A DNA stretch of 64,000 bases from Mycolicibacter algericus DSM 45454 (lineage in GTDB: Bacteria; Actinomycetota; Actinomycetes; Mycobacteriales; Mycobacteriaceae), in NCBI RefSeq assembly GCF_002086455.1, contig NZ_MVHC01000013.1, forward strand, positions 1 to 64,000, given 5' to 3'. Below the pieces are notes generated by a model. It saw only the letters and a list, made by a program, of their open reading frames with translations, had not been told where the DNA came from and ran no database searches. The translations under genes and the position numbers were made by a program. Below are positions 50,367 through 59,930 of the stretch, one piece after another (position 1 is the first letter of the stretch; each line of letters starts with the position of its first letter).

Positions 50367-53145
50367 TCCTCCCGGCACTCCCGGCGCCACTGAGCTCACG
50401 CGGTTCACCGCGGACCTGCCGTTCGGACTCGACGACTTCCAGCGCCGCGCGTGCCTGGCGCTGGCGGACGGTCGGGGAGTGCTGGTCTGCGCACCGACCG
50501 GCGCGGGCAAGACCGTGGTCGGCGAGTTCGCGGTGCACCTGGCGCTGGCCGCCGGCGGAAAGTGCTTCTACACCACCCCGATCAAGGCATTGAGTAACCA
50601 GAAGCACACCGACCTGGTGGCCCGTTACGGCGAGCACCGGGTCGGTTTGCTGACCGGCGATCTGTCGGTCAACGCCAACGCGCCGGTGGTGGTGATGACC
50701 ACCGAGGTGTTGCGCAACATGCTCTACGCGGATTCACCCGCGCTGCAAGGGCTTTCCCACGTGGTGATGGACGAGGTGCACTTTCTGGCCGACCGGATGC
50801 GGGGCGCGGTCTGGGAGGAGGTCATCCTGCACCTGGCCGACGAAGTGCGGTTGGTCAGCCTCTCGGCGACGGTCAGCAACGCCGAGGAGTTCGGCGGCTG
50901 GATCCAGACGGTGCGCGGGGACACCGCTGTCGTCGTCGACGAGCACCGCCCGGTGCCGCTGTGGCAGCACATGATGGTCGGCAAGCGGCTTTTCGACCTG
51001 TTCGAGTCACGACCCGACACCGACGGGCAGGGAGCCGCCGGCCGGCCTCGCGTCGACCCACAACTGTTGCGGCACATCGCACATCGTCGCGAAGCCGACC
51101 GGCTCACCGACTGGTCGCCACGACGCCATGGCGGTCGGGGCGGCCCGGGGCGGCCGAGCTACCGGCCCCCGATGCGCCCGGACGTGATCGCGGTGCTGGA
51201 TTCGGCCGGACTGCTGCCCGCGATCACCTTCGTGTTCTCCCGGGTCGGTTGCGATGCCGCCGTCAAACAGTGCCTGCGCTCACCGCTGCGGCTGACCACC
51301 GAGTCGGAGCGCGCCCGCATCGCCGAAGTGATCGACCACCGCTGCGGCGACCTCGCCGACGACGACCTGGACGTGCTGGGCTACTACGAATGGCGGGAGG
51401 GGCTGCTGCGCGGGCTGGCCGGCCACCACGCCGGGCTGCTGCCGGTGTTTCGCCACACCGTCGAAGAGCTGTTCGCCGCCGGCCTGGTCAAGGCCGTGTT
51501 CGCCACCGAAACCCTGGCGCTGGGCATCAACATGCCGGCCCGCACCGTGGTGCTCGAACGGTTGGTCAAGTTCAACGGTGAACAACATGCCGCCCTGACG
51601 CCGGGCGAATACACCCAATTGACGGGCCGGGCCGGGCGGCGCGGCATCGACGTCGAGGGCCACGCGGTGGTGCTGTGGCATCCGGGGGAGAGCACCGCCG
51701 ACCCCGAGCAGGTGGCCGGCCTGGCGTCCACCCGTACCTTCCCGTTGCGCAGTTCGTTCGCCCCGTCCTACAACATGACGATCAATCTGGTCCAGCAGAT
51801 GGGCCCCGAGCAGGCCCACCGGCTGTTGGAGCAGTCGTTCGCCCAGTACCAGGCCGACCGGTCCGTCGTCGGCCTGGTGCGCGGCGTCGAACGCGGCGAA
51901 CGGACCCTCGAGGAGATCGCCGCCGAACTCGGCGGCCGCCATTCGCCGGTGCTCGACTACGCCCGGCTGCGGGCGGAGATCTCCGAACGGGAACGGGCCC
52001 AGGCGCGCGCCTCACGGCTGCAACGCCGTCGGGCCGCCAGTGACGCCCTGGCCGCGCTGCGCAAAGGCGACATCATCACCCTCGCGCGCGGTCGCCGCGG
52101 CGGTCTGGCAGTGGTGTTGCAGGCCGATCGGGATTCGGACGAGCCGCGGCCACTGGTGCTCACCGAGCATCGCTGGGCGGGCCGGATCTCCGCGGCGGAC
52201 TACTCCGGCGCCGAGGGTCCGATCGGCTCCATGAACCTGCCCAAGCGGGTGGAGCACCGCCAGCCGCGGGTCCGCCGCGATCTGGCCTCGGCGTTGCGGT
52301 CGGCGGCAGAAGGTCTGGCGGCGCCGAAGCCGCGCGGCCGACGCGGCGGCGGGGCCCAGGAGGACCCGGTGGATCCGGAGCTGGCCGCACTGCGGCAACG
52401 GATGCGCGACCATCCCAGCCACAGCGACGCCGACCGCGAGGACAAGGTCCGCACCGCCGAGCGTTACCTGCGCGTGGAGGCCGACAATGCGCAACTGCGC
52501 AAGAAGGTCGACGCGGCGACCAACTCGCTGGCCCGCACCTTCGACCGGATCGTCGGCCTGTTGGCCGAACGCGGCTTCATAACGACCGGTGACGGCGATC
52601 CGAAGGTGACCGCGGATGGCCGGATGTTGGCCCGGATCTACAGCGAGAGCGACCTTTTGGTCGCCGAATGCCTACGCACCGGCGCGTGGGACGGGTTGGG
52701 GCCCGCCGAACTGGCCGCGGTCGTCTCCGCGGTGCTCTATGAGTCCCGCGGTGCGGACGGCCCGGACGGCCCTCCGACCCCGTACCCGCCCACCGAGCCG
52801 GTGCGCCGCGCACTGCACCGGACCCGCAAGCTCTCGGCGACGCTGCGAGCCGACGAGAGCCGGCACCGTATCGCCCCCGGCCGCGAACCCGACGAAGGGT
52901 TCGTCGCCGCCGTGTACCGCTGGGCCCGTACCGGCGACCTGGCGTCGGCGTTGGACGCCTCGGAGGGATTGGCGGCCGGTTCCGCGGCGTCGTTGTCGGC
53001 GGGTGACTTCGTGCGCTGGTGCCGCCAGGTGCTCGACCTGCTGGATCAGCTGCGCAATGCGGCGCCCGGCGCCGAATTGCGGACGACCGCAAAACAGGCG
53101 ATCGACACGGTTTTACGCGGCGTCGTCGCCGTTGACGCCGGGTAG
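50359..53145 (+). CDS. helY: Ski2-like DEVH-box RNA helicase HelY
   Basis: 928 residues. Motif I '[14 protein letters not shown]' near residue 50, motif II '[10 protein letters not shown]', motif III 'SLSATVSN', motif VI '[15 protein letters not shown]', followed by an rRNA-processing arch and DSHCT C-terminal domain. Related to yeast Ski2/Mtr4; probably unwinds structured RNA for decay or processing. The ATG lies within the tatC end. Arg/Gly-rich insert '[12 protein letters not shown]' near residue 255. Confidence 0.95.
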   Translation: MSSPPGTPGATELTRFTADLPFGLDDFQRRACLALADGRGVLVCAPTGAGKTVVGEFAVHLALAAGGKCFYTTPIKALSNQKHTDLVARYGEHRVGLLTGDLSVNANAPVVVMTTEVLRNMLYADSPALQGLSHVVMDEVHFLADRMRGAVWEEVILHLADEVRLVSLSATVSNAEEFGGWIQTVRGDTAVVVDEHRPVPLWQHMMVGKRLFDLFESRPDTDGQGAAGRPRVDPQLLRHIAHRREADRLTDWSPRRHGGRGGPGRPSYRPPMRPDVIAVLDSAGLLPAITFVFSRVGCDAAVKQCLRSPLRLTTESERARIAEVIDHRCGDLADDDLDVLGYYEWREGLLRGLAGHHAGLLPVFRHTVEELFAAGLVKAVFATETLALGINMPARTVVLERLVKFNGEQHAALTPGEYTQLTGRAGRRGIDVEGHAVVLWHPGESTADPEQVAGLASTRTFPLRSSFAPSYNMTINLVQQMGPEQAHRLLEQSFAQYQADRSVVGLVRGVERGERTLEEIAAELGGRHSPVLDYARLRAEISERERAQARASRLQRRRAASDALAALRKGDIITLARGRRGGLAVVLQADRDSDEPRPLVLTEHRWAGRISAADYSGAEGPIGSMNLPKRVEHRQPRVRRDLASALRSAAEGLAAPKPRGRRGGGAQEDPVDPELAALRQRMRDHPSHSDADREDKVRTAERYLRVEADNAQLRKKVDAATNSLARTFDRIVGLLAERGFITTGDGDPKVTADGRMLARIYSESDLLVAECLRTGAWDGLGPAELAAVVSAVLYESRGADGPDGPPTPYPPTEPVRRALHRTRKLSATLRADESRHRIAPGREPDEGFVAAVYRWARTGDLASALDASEGLAAGSAASLSAGDFVRWCRQVLDLLDQLRNAAPGAELRTTAKQAIDTVLRGVVAVDAG

Positions 53146-53218
53146 GCTGGTCCGGGCGCTACGGTGGAGAGCCGGCGGTGATCAGCACCCGCTACGTGAG
53201 AGGACTTGAGGAACAACG

Positions 53219-53938
53219 ATGAGCGGACCGCAGGGATACGACCCGACGCAGCCGTGGCAGCCTCAGCAGCCCGGGCAGCCCGAAGAGCAGCCCGGCAGCG
53301 GGCAGGGACCTGCAGCCGGCGCCGAGCAGCAGTGGCAGCCGCCGGCCTACACGCCGTCGCAGTACCCGCAGTCCTACCCGTCGGCACCGCAGTATCCCGG
53401 CTACCCGCAGCCGGAGCAGTACGGCCAGCCCGGCGGTTACGGCCAACCCACCCAGTACGGCCAGCCCGGCGGTTACGGCCAACCCACCCAATACGGCCAA
53501 CCCGGCCAGTACGGTCAACCCGGCCAGTACGGTCAGCCCGGCCAGTACGGTCAGTACCCGCAGCAGCCGGGCCAGTTCGGCCAGCCCGGCTCCGGCGGCA
53601 AGCGCCCGACGGCGCTGGTGGGCACCGTGCTCGCCGCGTGCCTGGGCATCGCCGCACTGGTGGTGCTGGTGCTGGGCTTCTGGAAGCCCGGGTTCTTCGT
53701 GACCACCAAACTCGATATCGACAAGGCGCAGCAGGGCGTGCAGCAGATCCTGGCCGACCAGACCAACGGCTACGGCGCCAAGAACGTCAAGGACGTGCGC
53801 TGCAACAACGGTCAGAGCCCGGTGGTCAAACAAGGCGACACGTTCAACTGCGAGGTCAGTATCGACGGCACCAAACGCCAGGTGACCGTCACCTTCCAGG
53901 ACAACTCCGGCACCTACGAGGTCGGCCGGCCCAAGTAG
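53219..53938 (+). CDS. DUF4333 membrane protein with Gln/Pro/Gly/Tyr repeats
   Basis: 239 residues, counterpart of Rv2091c. The first ~125 residues are a cytoplasmic low-complexity region with 'QYGQPG' and 'GYGQPT' repeats. One membrane helix follows ('[19 protein letters not shown]') and then an exported DUF4333 domain with two Cys ('[10 protein letters not shown]', 'FNCEVSID'). Function unknown. 73 bp after helY; converges on the exonuclease gene. Confidence 0.85.
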   Translation: MSGPQGYDPTQPWQPQQPGQPEEQPGSGQGPAAGAEQQWQPPAYTPSQYPQSYPSAPQYPGYPQPEQYGQPGGYGQPTQYGQPGGYGQPTQYGQPGQYGQPGQYGQPGQYGQYPQQPGQFGQPGSGGKRPTALVGTVLAACLGIAALVVLVLGFWKPGFFVTTKLDIDKAQQGVQQILADQTNGYGAKNVKDVRCNNGQSPVVKQGDTFNCEVSIDGTKRQVTVTFQDNSGTYEVGRPK

Positions 53939-53954
53939 TCCGCGTTGACCCGGC

Positions 53955-54917
53955 TCAGTCCGGCAGCGTGTCCAGGGCCCGCTGCAGCCGGGCGATCGAA
54001 GACCCGACACCGAGTCGGTCCGCCAGCTCGGCGACCCGGGCCGGGTCGGCAGCCACCCGCGGCAGGGTGTCCGAGGGCGTCGACAGCGTGACCAGCGCGT
54101 CGGTGGCCACCCGCACCACCGGACCGGCGGCGGCGATGTAGTCGCGGGCCGCCTGCAGCTTGGCCCGCACCCCCTTGGCCATCGCGGAAGCCGGATCGGC
54201 GGCAGCTGCCAGGACCGCCGCCAACGAACCGTACTGGGCCAGCAGCCCGACCGCGGTCTTCTCGCCGACGCCGGGCACTCCGGGCAGCCCGTCGGACGGA
54301 TCACCGCGCAGCAGCGCCATTTCGGCGTAAGCGGCGCCGGCCCGCTGCGCCGGCAGCCCGTAGCGCTCGGCCACTTCCGCGGGCCCGAACAGCGTCGCCC
54401 GTGCCAGCCCGCGTCCCAGGTAGAGCACCGACACCGGTACCGGCTGCTCAGCGACAACCTGCAGCAGATCCCGATCCCCGCTGACGACGATCACCGGGTC
54501 ACGCCGCTCGGCTGCCGCCAGCGTGCCCAGTACGTCGTCGGCCTCGTGGTCGGGGGCGCCGGCGGTAGCGATCCCGAAGGCAGCGAGCAGTTCGATGATC
54601 ATGTCCACCTGCGGACTGAGCTCGTCGGGGACCTCCTCGATGTCGGTGGCATCGGCGTCGTCCGGTGCTTCTTGGGCCACCCGGTGCGCCTTATAGGACG
54701 GCACCAGGTCCACCCGCCACTGGGGACGCCAGTCCAGATCCAGACAGACCGCCAGCCGACCGGGTTCGTGGCGGGTGATCAGGGTGGCCACCGAGTCGAA
54801 GAAGCCGCGCACCGCGTTCACCGGCCGACCGTCGGGCGCGGTGATCGAGGACGGCACCCCGAAATAGGACCGGAACCACATACTGGCACCGTCGAGCAAC
54901 AGCACGGGAGCAGGCAT
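53955..54917 (-). CDS. 5'-3' exonuclease (PIN-like/FEN domain)
   Basis: 320 residues. N-terminal PIN-like nuclease domain with acidic metal ligands ('[15 protein letters not shown]', '[13 protein letters not shown]', '[11 protein letters not shown]', '[12 protein letters not shown]'), then a helix-hairpin-helix DNA-binding block ('[17 protein letters not shown]'). Resembles the N-terminal nuclease of DNA polymerase I without the polymerase, and matches Rv2090. ATG 54917 preferred because TAGGGT (minus strand) ends 7 bases before it; an ATG three codons earlier is possible. Confidence 0.92.
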   Translation of the reverse strand: MPAPVLLLDGASMWFRSYFGVPSSITAPDGRPVNAVRGFFDSVATLITRHEPGRLAVCLDLDWRPQWRVDLVPSYKAHRVAQEAPDDADATDIEEVPDELSPQVDMIIELLAAFGIATAGAPDHEADDVLGTLAAAERRDPVIVVSGDRDLLQVVAEQPVPVSVLYLGRGLARATLFGPAEVAERYGLPAQRAGAAYAEMALLRGDPSDGLPGVPGVGEKTAVGLLAQYGSLAAVLAAAADPASAMAKGVRAKLQAARDYIAAAGPVVRVATDALVTLSTPSDTLPRVAADPARVAELADRLGVGSSIARLQRALDTLPD

Positions 54918-55027
54918 GGCAGCCACCCTATTTGCCGCTAGTCACCCCGCGAAACGGAACACCACGACACCTCTCAGGCGTGTCGCGTCGTGAGTTTCCC
55001 ACTCGCCGACCGGATAGCCTGATGTGC

Positions 55028-56149
55028 GTGACTTCCCGGTTCGACAGCAGCGTCTACGCCCACCGCCTGGCCGCCGCGGCAGCCGCCACCGCGGAGGCCG
55101 GCCTGGCCGGCCTGGTGATCACACCGGGCTATGACCTGCGCTACCTGACCGGGTCGCGGGCTCAGACCTTCGAACGGCTCACCGCGCTGGTATTGCCGGC
55201 GTCGGACCCGCCCACCATGGTGGTGCCGCGACTGGAGCTGGCGGCGCTGCGCGGATCCGCGGTGGCGGATCTGGGCGTGGCGGTGCGCGACTGGGTCGAC
55301 GGCGAGGACCCCTACCGCATGGTGGGTGAGGCGCTGGGGGGCCGGCCGGCGACCGCGGCGGTCACCGATGCGATGTCGGCGCTGCATCTGCTGCCGCTGA
55401 TCGATGTTCTCGGCGCCACCCCGGTGCTGGCCACCGATGTGCTACGTCAACTGCGAATGATCAAGGACCCCAGCGAGATCGACGCGCTGCGCAAGGCCGG
55501 CGCGGCGATCGACCGGGTGCACGCCCGGGTACCGGAGTTTCTGGTGCCGGGCCGCACCGAAGCCGACGTCGCCGCCGACATCGCCGAGGCGATCGTGGCC
55601 GAGGGCCATTCGGAGGTGGCCTTCATCATCGTCGGTTCGGGCCCGCACGGCGCCGACCCCCACCACGAGTGCTCGCAGCGTGAACTTGCCGCCGGCGACA
55701 TCGTGGTCGTCGACATCGGCGGCCCGGTCGAACCCGGATACCACTCCGACTCGACTCGGACCTACAGCTTGGGTGAGCCGGAACCGGAGGTGGCCCAACG
55801 GTATTCGGTGTTGCAGCGAGCGCAACGTGCCGCGTTCGACAGCGTCCGTCCGGGAGTCACCGCGCAGCAGGTCGACGCCGCGGCACGCGATGTGCTGGCC
55901 GAGGCGGGGCTGGCGGAGTACTTCGTGCACCGCACCGGCCACGGCATCGGCCTGTCGGTGCACGAAGAGCCTTACATCGTCGCCGGTAATGACCTCGCGC
56001 TGGCGGCCGGGATGGCGTTCTCGATCGAACCCGGCATCTACTTTCCCGGCGAGTGGGGCGCACGTATCGAGGACATCGTGATCGTCACCGCCGACGGCGC
56101 CGAGTCACTGAACAACCGGCCCCACGAGCTGGCGGTGGTCGAGGTCTAG
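55028..56149 (+). CDS. pepE: Xaa-Pro dipeptidase PepE (M24 family)
   Basis: 373 residues. Creatinase-like N-terminal domain then the pita-bread fold with metal ligands: '[21 protein letters not shown]' (two Asp), '[15 protein letters not shown]' (His), '[11 protein letters not shown]' (Glu), 'ARIEDIVIV' (Glu). Cuts X-Pro dipeptides in the cytoplasm. TAGCCT at 55015-55020 ends 7 bases before GTG 55028, so that start is preferred over ATG 55022. 3' end overlaps the convergent F420-type gene by 4 bp. Confidence 0.93.
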   Translation: MTSRFDSSVYAHRLAAAAAATAEAGLAGLVITPGYDLRYLTGSRAQTFERLTALVLPASDPPTMVVPRLELAALRGSAVADLGVAVRDWVDGEDPYRMVGEALGGRPATAAVTDAMSALHLLPLIDVLGATPVLATDVLRQLRMIKDPSEIDALRKAGAAIDRVHARVPEFLVPGRTEADVAADIAEAIVAEGHSEVAFIIVGSGPHGADPHHECSQRELAAGDIVVVDIGGPVEPGYHSDSTRTYSLGEPEPEVAQRYSVLQRAQRAAFDSVRPGVTAQQVDAAARDVLAEAGLAEYFVHRTGHGIGLSVHEEPYIVAGNDLALAAGMAFSIEPGIYFPGEWGARIEDIVIVTADGAESLNNRPHELAVVEV

Positions 56150-56559
56150 CGGGTACCGCGGTCGAGCAGATCTGCCGACCCCAGCACCCGTTCCACCTGC
56201 ACCTCGATCACCACGCGCTGCGGGTTGACCCGCGGCGTCCGGTATCGCTGGGCGTAGCGCAGCTCGGCGTCGCGGACCGCGGCGACAGCGTCGTTGACCG
56301 TCGCGCGGCCCTCCAGCGAGAGCCAGCGCGCGCCGTCGACCTGGCTGAGCACGGCCACACCGGCACGGTCGGCGTTGACCGCCTTCTGCGAGCCGCCCGT
56401 GGTGATCACCCGAGCGATATGGGTTTTCGGGTCGAAGGTGAAACCGACCGCGACCACATGGGGTGAGTTGTCGGCGCGCAGGGTGGTCAGCATCGCCAGG
56501 TGGCGCTCAGTGAGAAACGCCAGCGCGTCACTGGTGAGCCGGGTCGTCGCGTTCGCCAT
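56146..56559 (-). CDS. F420-dependent biliverdin reductase-like protein (Rv2074 type)
   Basis: 137 residues, split-barrel pyridoxamine-oxidase fold: '[28 protein letters not shown]' is typical, with '[10 protein letters not shown]' later. M. tuberculosis Rv2074, same length and next to the same SDR gene, reduces biliverdin with F420H2. Start at ATG 56559; a GTG one codon earlier is possible. Divergent from the SDR gene. Confidence 0.82.
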   Translation of the reverse strand: MANATTRLTSDALAFLTERHLAMLTTLRADNSPHVVAVGFTFDPKTHIARVITTGGSQKAVNADRAGVAVLSQVDGARWLSLEGRATVNDAVAAVRDAELRYAQRYRTPRVNPQRVVIEVQVERVLGSADLLDRGTR

Positions 56560-56594
56560 CACCGTTCACGCTAGCGCAGGCGATAATCACAGCC

Positions 56595-57344
56595 GTGAAC
56601 GACACGGTTGACGGGCCGGTGGTGGTTTTCGGCGGGCGCAGTGAGATCGGGGGAGAACTGGCCCGCCGGCTGGCGCCCGGGGCGACAGTGGTGCTGGCCG
56701 CCAGGTCCGCTGACCGGCTCGACGCCGAGGCCGCCGCGGTGCGCAGCGCGGGAGCCGTTGCCGTGCACACCGTCGAGTTCGACGCCGACGACCTGGCGAG
56801 CCACGGGCCGCTGGTCGCGCGGCTCATCGCCGAGCACGGACCGATCGGCACCGCCGTGGTGGCCTTCGGGATGCTGGGCGACCAGGCGCGCGCCGAGGCC
56901 GACGCCGCGCACGCGGTTGCCATCGTCCACACCGACTACGTCGCCCAGGTCAGCCTGCTCACTCACCTGGCCACGGCGATGCGAGCCGCCGGCCGGGGAC
57001 GCATGGTGGTGTTCTCGTCGGTGGCCGGAGTGCGGGTGCGGCGCGCCAACTACGTCTACGGCTCGGCCAAAGCCGGCCTCGACGGGTTCGCGGGCGGGCT
57101 TGCCGATGCGCTGCACGGCAGCGGGGTGGGGTTGCTGATCGTCCGCCCCGGGTTCGTGATCGGACGGATGACCGACGGCATGAAACCGGCCCCGTTGGCC
57201 AGCACCCCGGCGCAGGTGGCGGCGGCGACGGCCCGCGCACTGGCCCGCGGGCGGCGCACGGTCGCGGTTCCCCGGCGGCTGCGGATGATGTTCGTCGTGA
57301 TGCGACTGGTGCCGCAGACCCTCTGGCGCCGGATGCCGCGGTGA
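56595..57344 (+). CDS. Short-chain dehydrogenase/reductase (Rv2073c type)
   Basis: 249 residues. Rossmann start 'VVFGGRSEIGGELARRLAPG' (a variant of T-G-x-x-x-G-I-G), NADP-type pocket 'VVLAARSADRLD', catalytic Ser in 'VVFSSVAGVRVRRANYVYGSAKAGLDGF' with Y-x-x-x-K. It resembles the DprE2-like decaprenyl-sugar reductase group, but that is only similarity. GTG start, 35 bp from the divergent neighbour. Stop is followed by a stem-loop. Confidence 0.85.
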   Translation: MNDTVDGPVVVFGGRSEIGGELARRLAPGATVVLAARSADRLDAEAAAVRSAGAVAVHTVEFDADDLASHGPLVARLIAEHGPIGTAVVAFGMLGDQARAEADAAHAVAIVHTDYVAQVSLLTHLATAMRAAGRGRMVVFSSVAGVRVRRANYVYGSAKAGLDGFAGGLADALHGSGVGLLIVRPGFVIGRMTDGMKPAPLASTPAQVAAATARALARGRRTVAVPRRLRMMFVVMRLVPQTLWRRMPR

Positions 57345-57380
57345 GGCCCGAATAGCCCTGCTACCGGGCAATTTCGGGCC
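57345..57380 (+). terminator. Possible transcription terminator hairpin
   Basis: GGCCCGAA (57345-57352) and TTCGGGCC (57373-57380) form a perfect 8-bp stem directly after the SDR stop. The loop is 20 bases and there is no T-run, so it may be a weak terminator or RNA-stabilising hairpin. Confidence 0.45.
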
Positions 57381-57402
57381 GTCGGAACGACCCAACCTAT
57401 CA

Positions 57403-57471
57403 AGTTAATTAAAATTCACATGTAAATCACATGTGACGGGTCGGTTTCCGCCCGCCGAACAGGACTATGGT
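57403..57471 (+). promoter_or_regulatory. AT-rich promoter with tandem TCACATGT boxes
   Basis: An AT-rich patch (TTAATTAAAATT) leads into two TCACATGT boxes at 57416 and 57427, exactly 11 bp apart; the second extends to the palindrome TCACATGTGA. TATGGT at 57466-57471 ends 8 bases before the downstream ATG. The layout suggests two repressor or activator molecules bound on one DNA face. Confidence 0.55.
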
Positions 57472-57479
57472 GTACAACC

Positions 57480-57800
57480 ATGGACGACCGTGATAAAGAC
57501 CCCTCGGTGGTGCTGCCGTACCTGATCGGCCGGCCGCTGCCCGCCACCGAGGTTTACGAGGCCTTTGGCTACCGCAAATCCGCCTACTACAAGGCGGCCC
57601 ACGAGGGCAGGCTGATCACCGCCGACAACCTGCTGCGGGTTGCCCAGCACTTCGGCCTGAACGCCGTGGACCTGCTGGTGCGCTACGGCCTGATCTCGCC
57701 CGACGCGGTGGCCGCCTACATCGAGTCGGCGCCGCCGACGGCCCCGCCGTTGCCCAAGATCGCCGAACTGCATCCGGTCGCGAGCCGGCCCCCGCTGTAG
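57480..57800 (+). CDS. Small helix-turn-helix protein
   Basis: 106 residues. A helix-turn-helix region can be seen around residues 20-60 ('ATEVYEAFGYRKSAYYKAAHEGR', 'ADNLLRVAQHFGLNAVDLLVRYG'). It resembles the repressor-like proteins often seen in mycobacterial genomes and phages. It may bind the two TCACATGT boxes in its own promoter. The C-terminus is Pro-rich. No clear orthologue is recognised. Leaderless start at ATG 57480. Confidence 0.65.
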   Translation: MDDRDKDPSVVLPYLIGRPLPATEVYEAFGYRKSAYYKAAHEGRLITADNLLRVAQHFGLNAVDLLVRYGLISPDAVAAYIESAPPTAPPLPKIAELHPVASRPPL

Positions 57801-57872
57801 CCGCGCCGGCGCAGCTCGCCCGTTGGCGGATCGTCCCCGGCGCCGCGGTGCCGGGCGAGTAGATTCGCCACT

Positions 57873-58259
57873 GTGTCCCCAACCTTCGCCGAGATCGCCA
57901 AATCCGACTACTTGTTGCTGACCACGTTCACCAGGGACGGTCGCGCCAAGCCCACCCCGGTATGGGCCGCCCCGGATGGCGATCGGCTCTTGGTGATCAC
58001 CCAGGAGTCCTCCTGGAAGGTCAAGCGGATCCGCAACAGCCCGCGCGTCACCTTGGCGCCGTGCGACATGCGGGGTCGGCCCAAGGGCGAGGCCATCGAG
58101 GCGGTGGCCGCCGTGCTGGACAAGGCTCACAACGGCGCTGTCTACGCCGCGATCGCCAAGCGCTACCCGATCATCGGCCGGGTGTTCAACGTGTTCAGCA
58201 AACTGCGCGGCGGGATGCGCACCAATGTCGGGCTGGCGTTGACGCCGGCTGCCGGCTGA
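57873..58259 (+). CDS. PPOX-class F420-dependent oxidoreductase-like protein (Rv2061c type)
   Basis: 128 residues of the split-barrel flavin/F420 family: 'SDYLLLTTFTRDGRAKPTPVWAAP' and 'VTLAPCDMRGRPKGEAIE'. Substrate unknown. GTG start with TAGATT ending 7 bases before it (leaderless). Two 57-bp repeat units begin right after its stop codon. Confidence 0.85.
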   Translation: MSPTFAEIAKSDYLLLTTFTRDGRAKPTPVWAAPDGDRLLVITQESSWKVKRIRNSPRVTLAPCDMRGRPKGEAIEAVAAVLDKAHNGAVYAAIAKRYPIIGRVFNVFSKLRGGMRTNVGLALTPAAG

Positions 58260-58264
58260 GCCCG

Positions 58265-58375
58265 GCGATTCAGCGAGGCTCGACGAAGGAGAGGCGAAGC
58301 TGGGATCGCCGCATGAACCCGGCGGTTCAGCGAGCGTCGACGGAGGAGAGGCGAAGCTGGGACCGCCGAATACGC
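58265..58375 (+). repeat. Two units of the 57-bp repeat family
   Basis: The string TTCAGCGAG recurs at 58269 and 58326, exactly 57 bp apart, each followed by GGAGAGGCGAAGCTGGGA. These match the repeat before hisF, but carry different flanks. Unit 1 can pair GGCGATTC with GGGATCGCC; unit 2 pairs GGCGGTTC with GGGACCGCC, a compensatory change. No conserved reading frame with the hisF copies. Confidence 0.9.
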
Positions 58376-58390
58376 CACGACTGCGTCACA

Positions 58391-58413
58391 TATAGTGGAC
58401 TTTAATCATTAAA
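58391..58413 (+). promoter_or_regulatory. Promoter and palindromic operator of the iron-centre repair gene
   Basis: TATAGT at 58391-58396 is a strong -10 box. Just downstream, TTTAAT-C-ATTAAA (58401-58413) is a perfect AT-rich inverted repeat over the expected transcript start. A repressor site is likely; the regulator is not identified. Confidence 0.55.
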
Positions 58414-58459
58414 ATTAGGATGGTTGGTCCGAACCACCCGCCGACAACGAGGAGTTCCC

Positions 58460-59161
58460 GTGGCCGCCTTCACCTCCGACCAGATCCTCGGCGACATCGT
58501 CACCGCCGACCCGTCGACGACCCGCATCCTGAGCAGGTTCGGGATCGACTTCTGCTGCCACGGCCAGCGGACGCTGCGTGATGCGTGCGCCGCCGACGGC
58601 GTCAACGCCGACGAGTTGCTCGCGGCGCTGAACAGCTCCGGTGAGCCCGCTCAGCGCGCCGACTGGGCCGACTTCGACGACACCTCGCTGATCGCCCACA
58701 TCGTCAGCACCCACCACCGGTTCCTCTGGGACGAGTTCCCGCGGCTGGCGGAGCTGGTCGACAAGGTGGCGCGGGTGCACGGCCCCAACCACGGCGAGCT
58801 GGTACGCGTCCGCGAGCTCTTCCACCAGTTGCGCGCCGGCATGGAACCACACCTGCGCACCGAGGAGACCATGCTGTTCCCCGAGATCAGCCTGCGGGCC
58901 GGCCGGCCGGACCGGCCGCTCTCCGACGAGCTGCGCAACGAGCTGGCCGAGAACCAGCAGGAGCACGACAACGCCGGCCACCTGCTCGCCGAACTGCGCA
59001 AGCTCACCGACGACTACACCGTTCCGGCGGACGCCTGCGCCAGCTACACCGCGATGCTGGCCGGCCTGGCGGACCTGGAGAGCGACATCCACCTGCACGT
59101 GCACAAGGAGAACAACGTGCTGTTCCCGCGGGTGCTCGCCGAAGCCGGCAGCCCGGCCTGA
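58460..59161 (+). CDS. Iron-sulfur cluster repair di-iron protein (RIC/ScdA/YtfE family)
   Basis: 233 residues. N-terminal ScdA domain (DUF542) with 'ILSRFGIDFCCHGQRTLRDAC', then a hemerythrin-like domain with His/Glu iron ligands: 'IVSTHHRFLWDEFP', 'HGPNHGELV', 'MEPHLRTEETMLFPE', 'QQEHDNAGHLL', 'LHVHKENNVLFPR'. RIC proteins restore Fe-S clusters after nitric oxide or oxidative stress. GTG 58460 chosen because GAGGAG lies 5 bases upstream. Its AT-rich promoter palindrome fits stress control. Ends 2 bp from the convergent hydrolase. Confidence 0.92.
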   Translation: MAAFTSDQILGDIVTADPSTTRILSRFGIDFCCHGQRTLRDACAADGVNADELLAALNSSGEPAQRADWADFDDTSLIAHIVSTHHRFLWDEFPRLAELVDKVARVHGPNHGELVRVRELFHQLRAGMEPHLRTEETMLFPEISLRAGRPDRPLSDELRNELAENQQEHDNAGHLLAELRKLTDDYTVPADACASYTAMLAGLADLESDIHLHVHKENNVLFPRVLAEAGSPA

Positions 59162-59163
59162 GC

Positions 59164-59865
59164 TCAGCCGGCGGCCTGCAGGTGTTCGCCGAAGAACGCG
59201 AACACCCGCGCCCAGGCATCGGCGGTCGCGGCCTCGTTGTAGCCGAAGCCGGCGATGCGCAGCAGCGGCTGGGCCGGCAGGTTGTTGGCGAAGCTGTGAC
59301 CGGCTCCCGGATAGGTCTTGATGTCGTGCGGGATGTCGTGGTGCTCGACAACCCGGCGTAGCCGGTCGGGCGCGCCTCGGCCCAGCGGATCACGGCCGCC
59401 GAAGCTGGCGACGATCGGGCAGGCGCCGCTGAGGGTCTCCTCGAGATGCCGGGGCAGTGGGGTGCCGTAGAACGGGGCCGAGGCTCCGAACCCCTTGGGC
59501 GACAAGACCAGTGAGAACTGCCCGCCCATGCAGAAGCCGGCGATTCCGACCTTGCCCGAGCATTCCGGCACGCCCAGCAGGTGATCGCGGGCGGCCAGGA
59601 TGTCATCCAGCGCGCGGCCACGCTGGGTCAGCAGTTCCCGGAATACCCGGGTGATACAGCGTGCCCGGCCGCCGCGGGAGTACAGGTTGGGCGACACGGC
59701 CAGATAGCCCGCGTCGGCGATGCGCTCGGAGATGGCTTTCATGTCCGCGGCGTAACCGATCGCATCGTGGACCACCACCACGCCGGGCCACGGTCCGGGC
59801 CCTTCCGGAATGTCCAGCAGCGCTTCGATGGGCCCGTCGGGAGTGGCAACGTCGATGGTCGTCAT
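59164..59865 (-). CDS. Dienelactone hydrolase family protein
   Basis: 233 residues. Catalytic Cys in 'VGIAGFCMGGQFSLVLS', Asp in 'SFGGRDPLG', His in 'YPGAGHSFAN'. The family hydrolyses dienelactones or related esters; the actual substrate here is unknown. Corresponds to Rv2054. ATG at 59865. Divergent from fxsA by 65 bp. Confidence 0.9.
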   Translation of the reverse strand: MTTIDVATPDGPIEALLDIPEGPGPWPGVVVVHDAIGYAADMKAISERIADAGYLAVSPNLYSRGGRARCITRVFRELLTQRGRALDDILAARDHLLGVPECSGKVGIAGFCMGGQFSLVLSPKGFGASAPFYGTPLPRHLEETLSGACPIVASFGGRDPLGRGAPDRLRRVVEHHDIPHDIKTYPGAGHSFANNLPAQPLLRIAGFGYNEAATADAWARVFAFFGEHLQAAG

Positions 59866-59930
59866 GGCCTCAAGGTATTCCCCGGGGCGCCGGGTGGGAA
59901 CCTCCTCGACGGTTCAGACGTTGGGGTGGC

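Noticed and set aside
57962..58405. 147-codon frame running through the 58-kb repeat units
   Set aside because: Its first part is a shadow of the F420-type gene and its second part is repeat sequence in a frame not used at the hisF locus.
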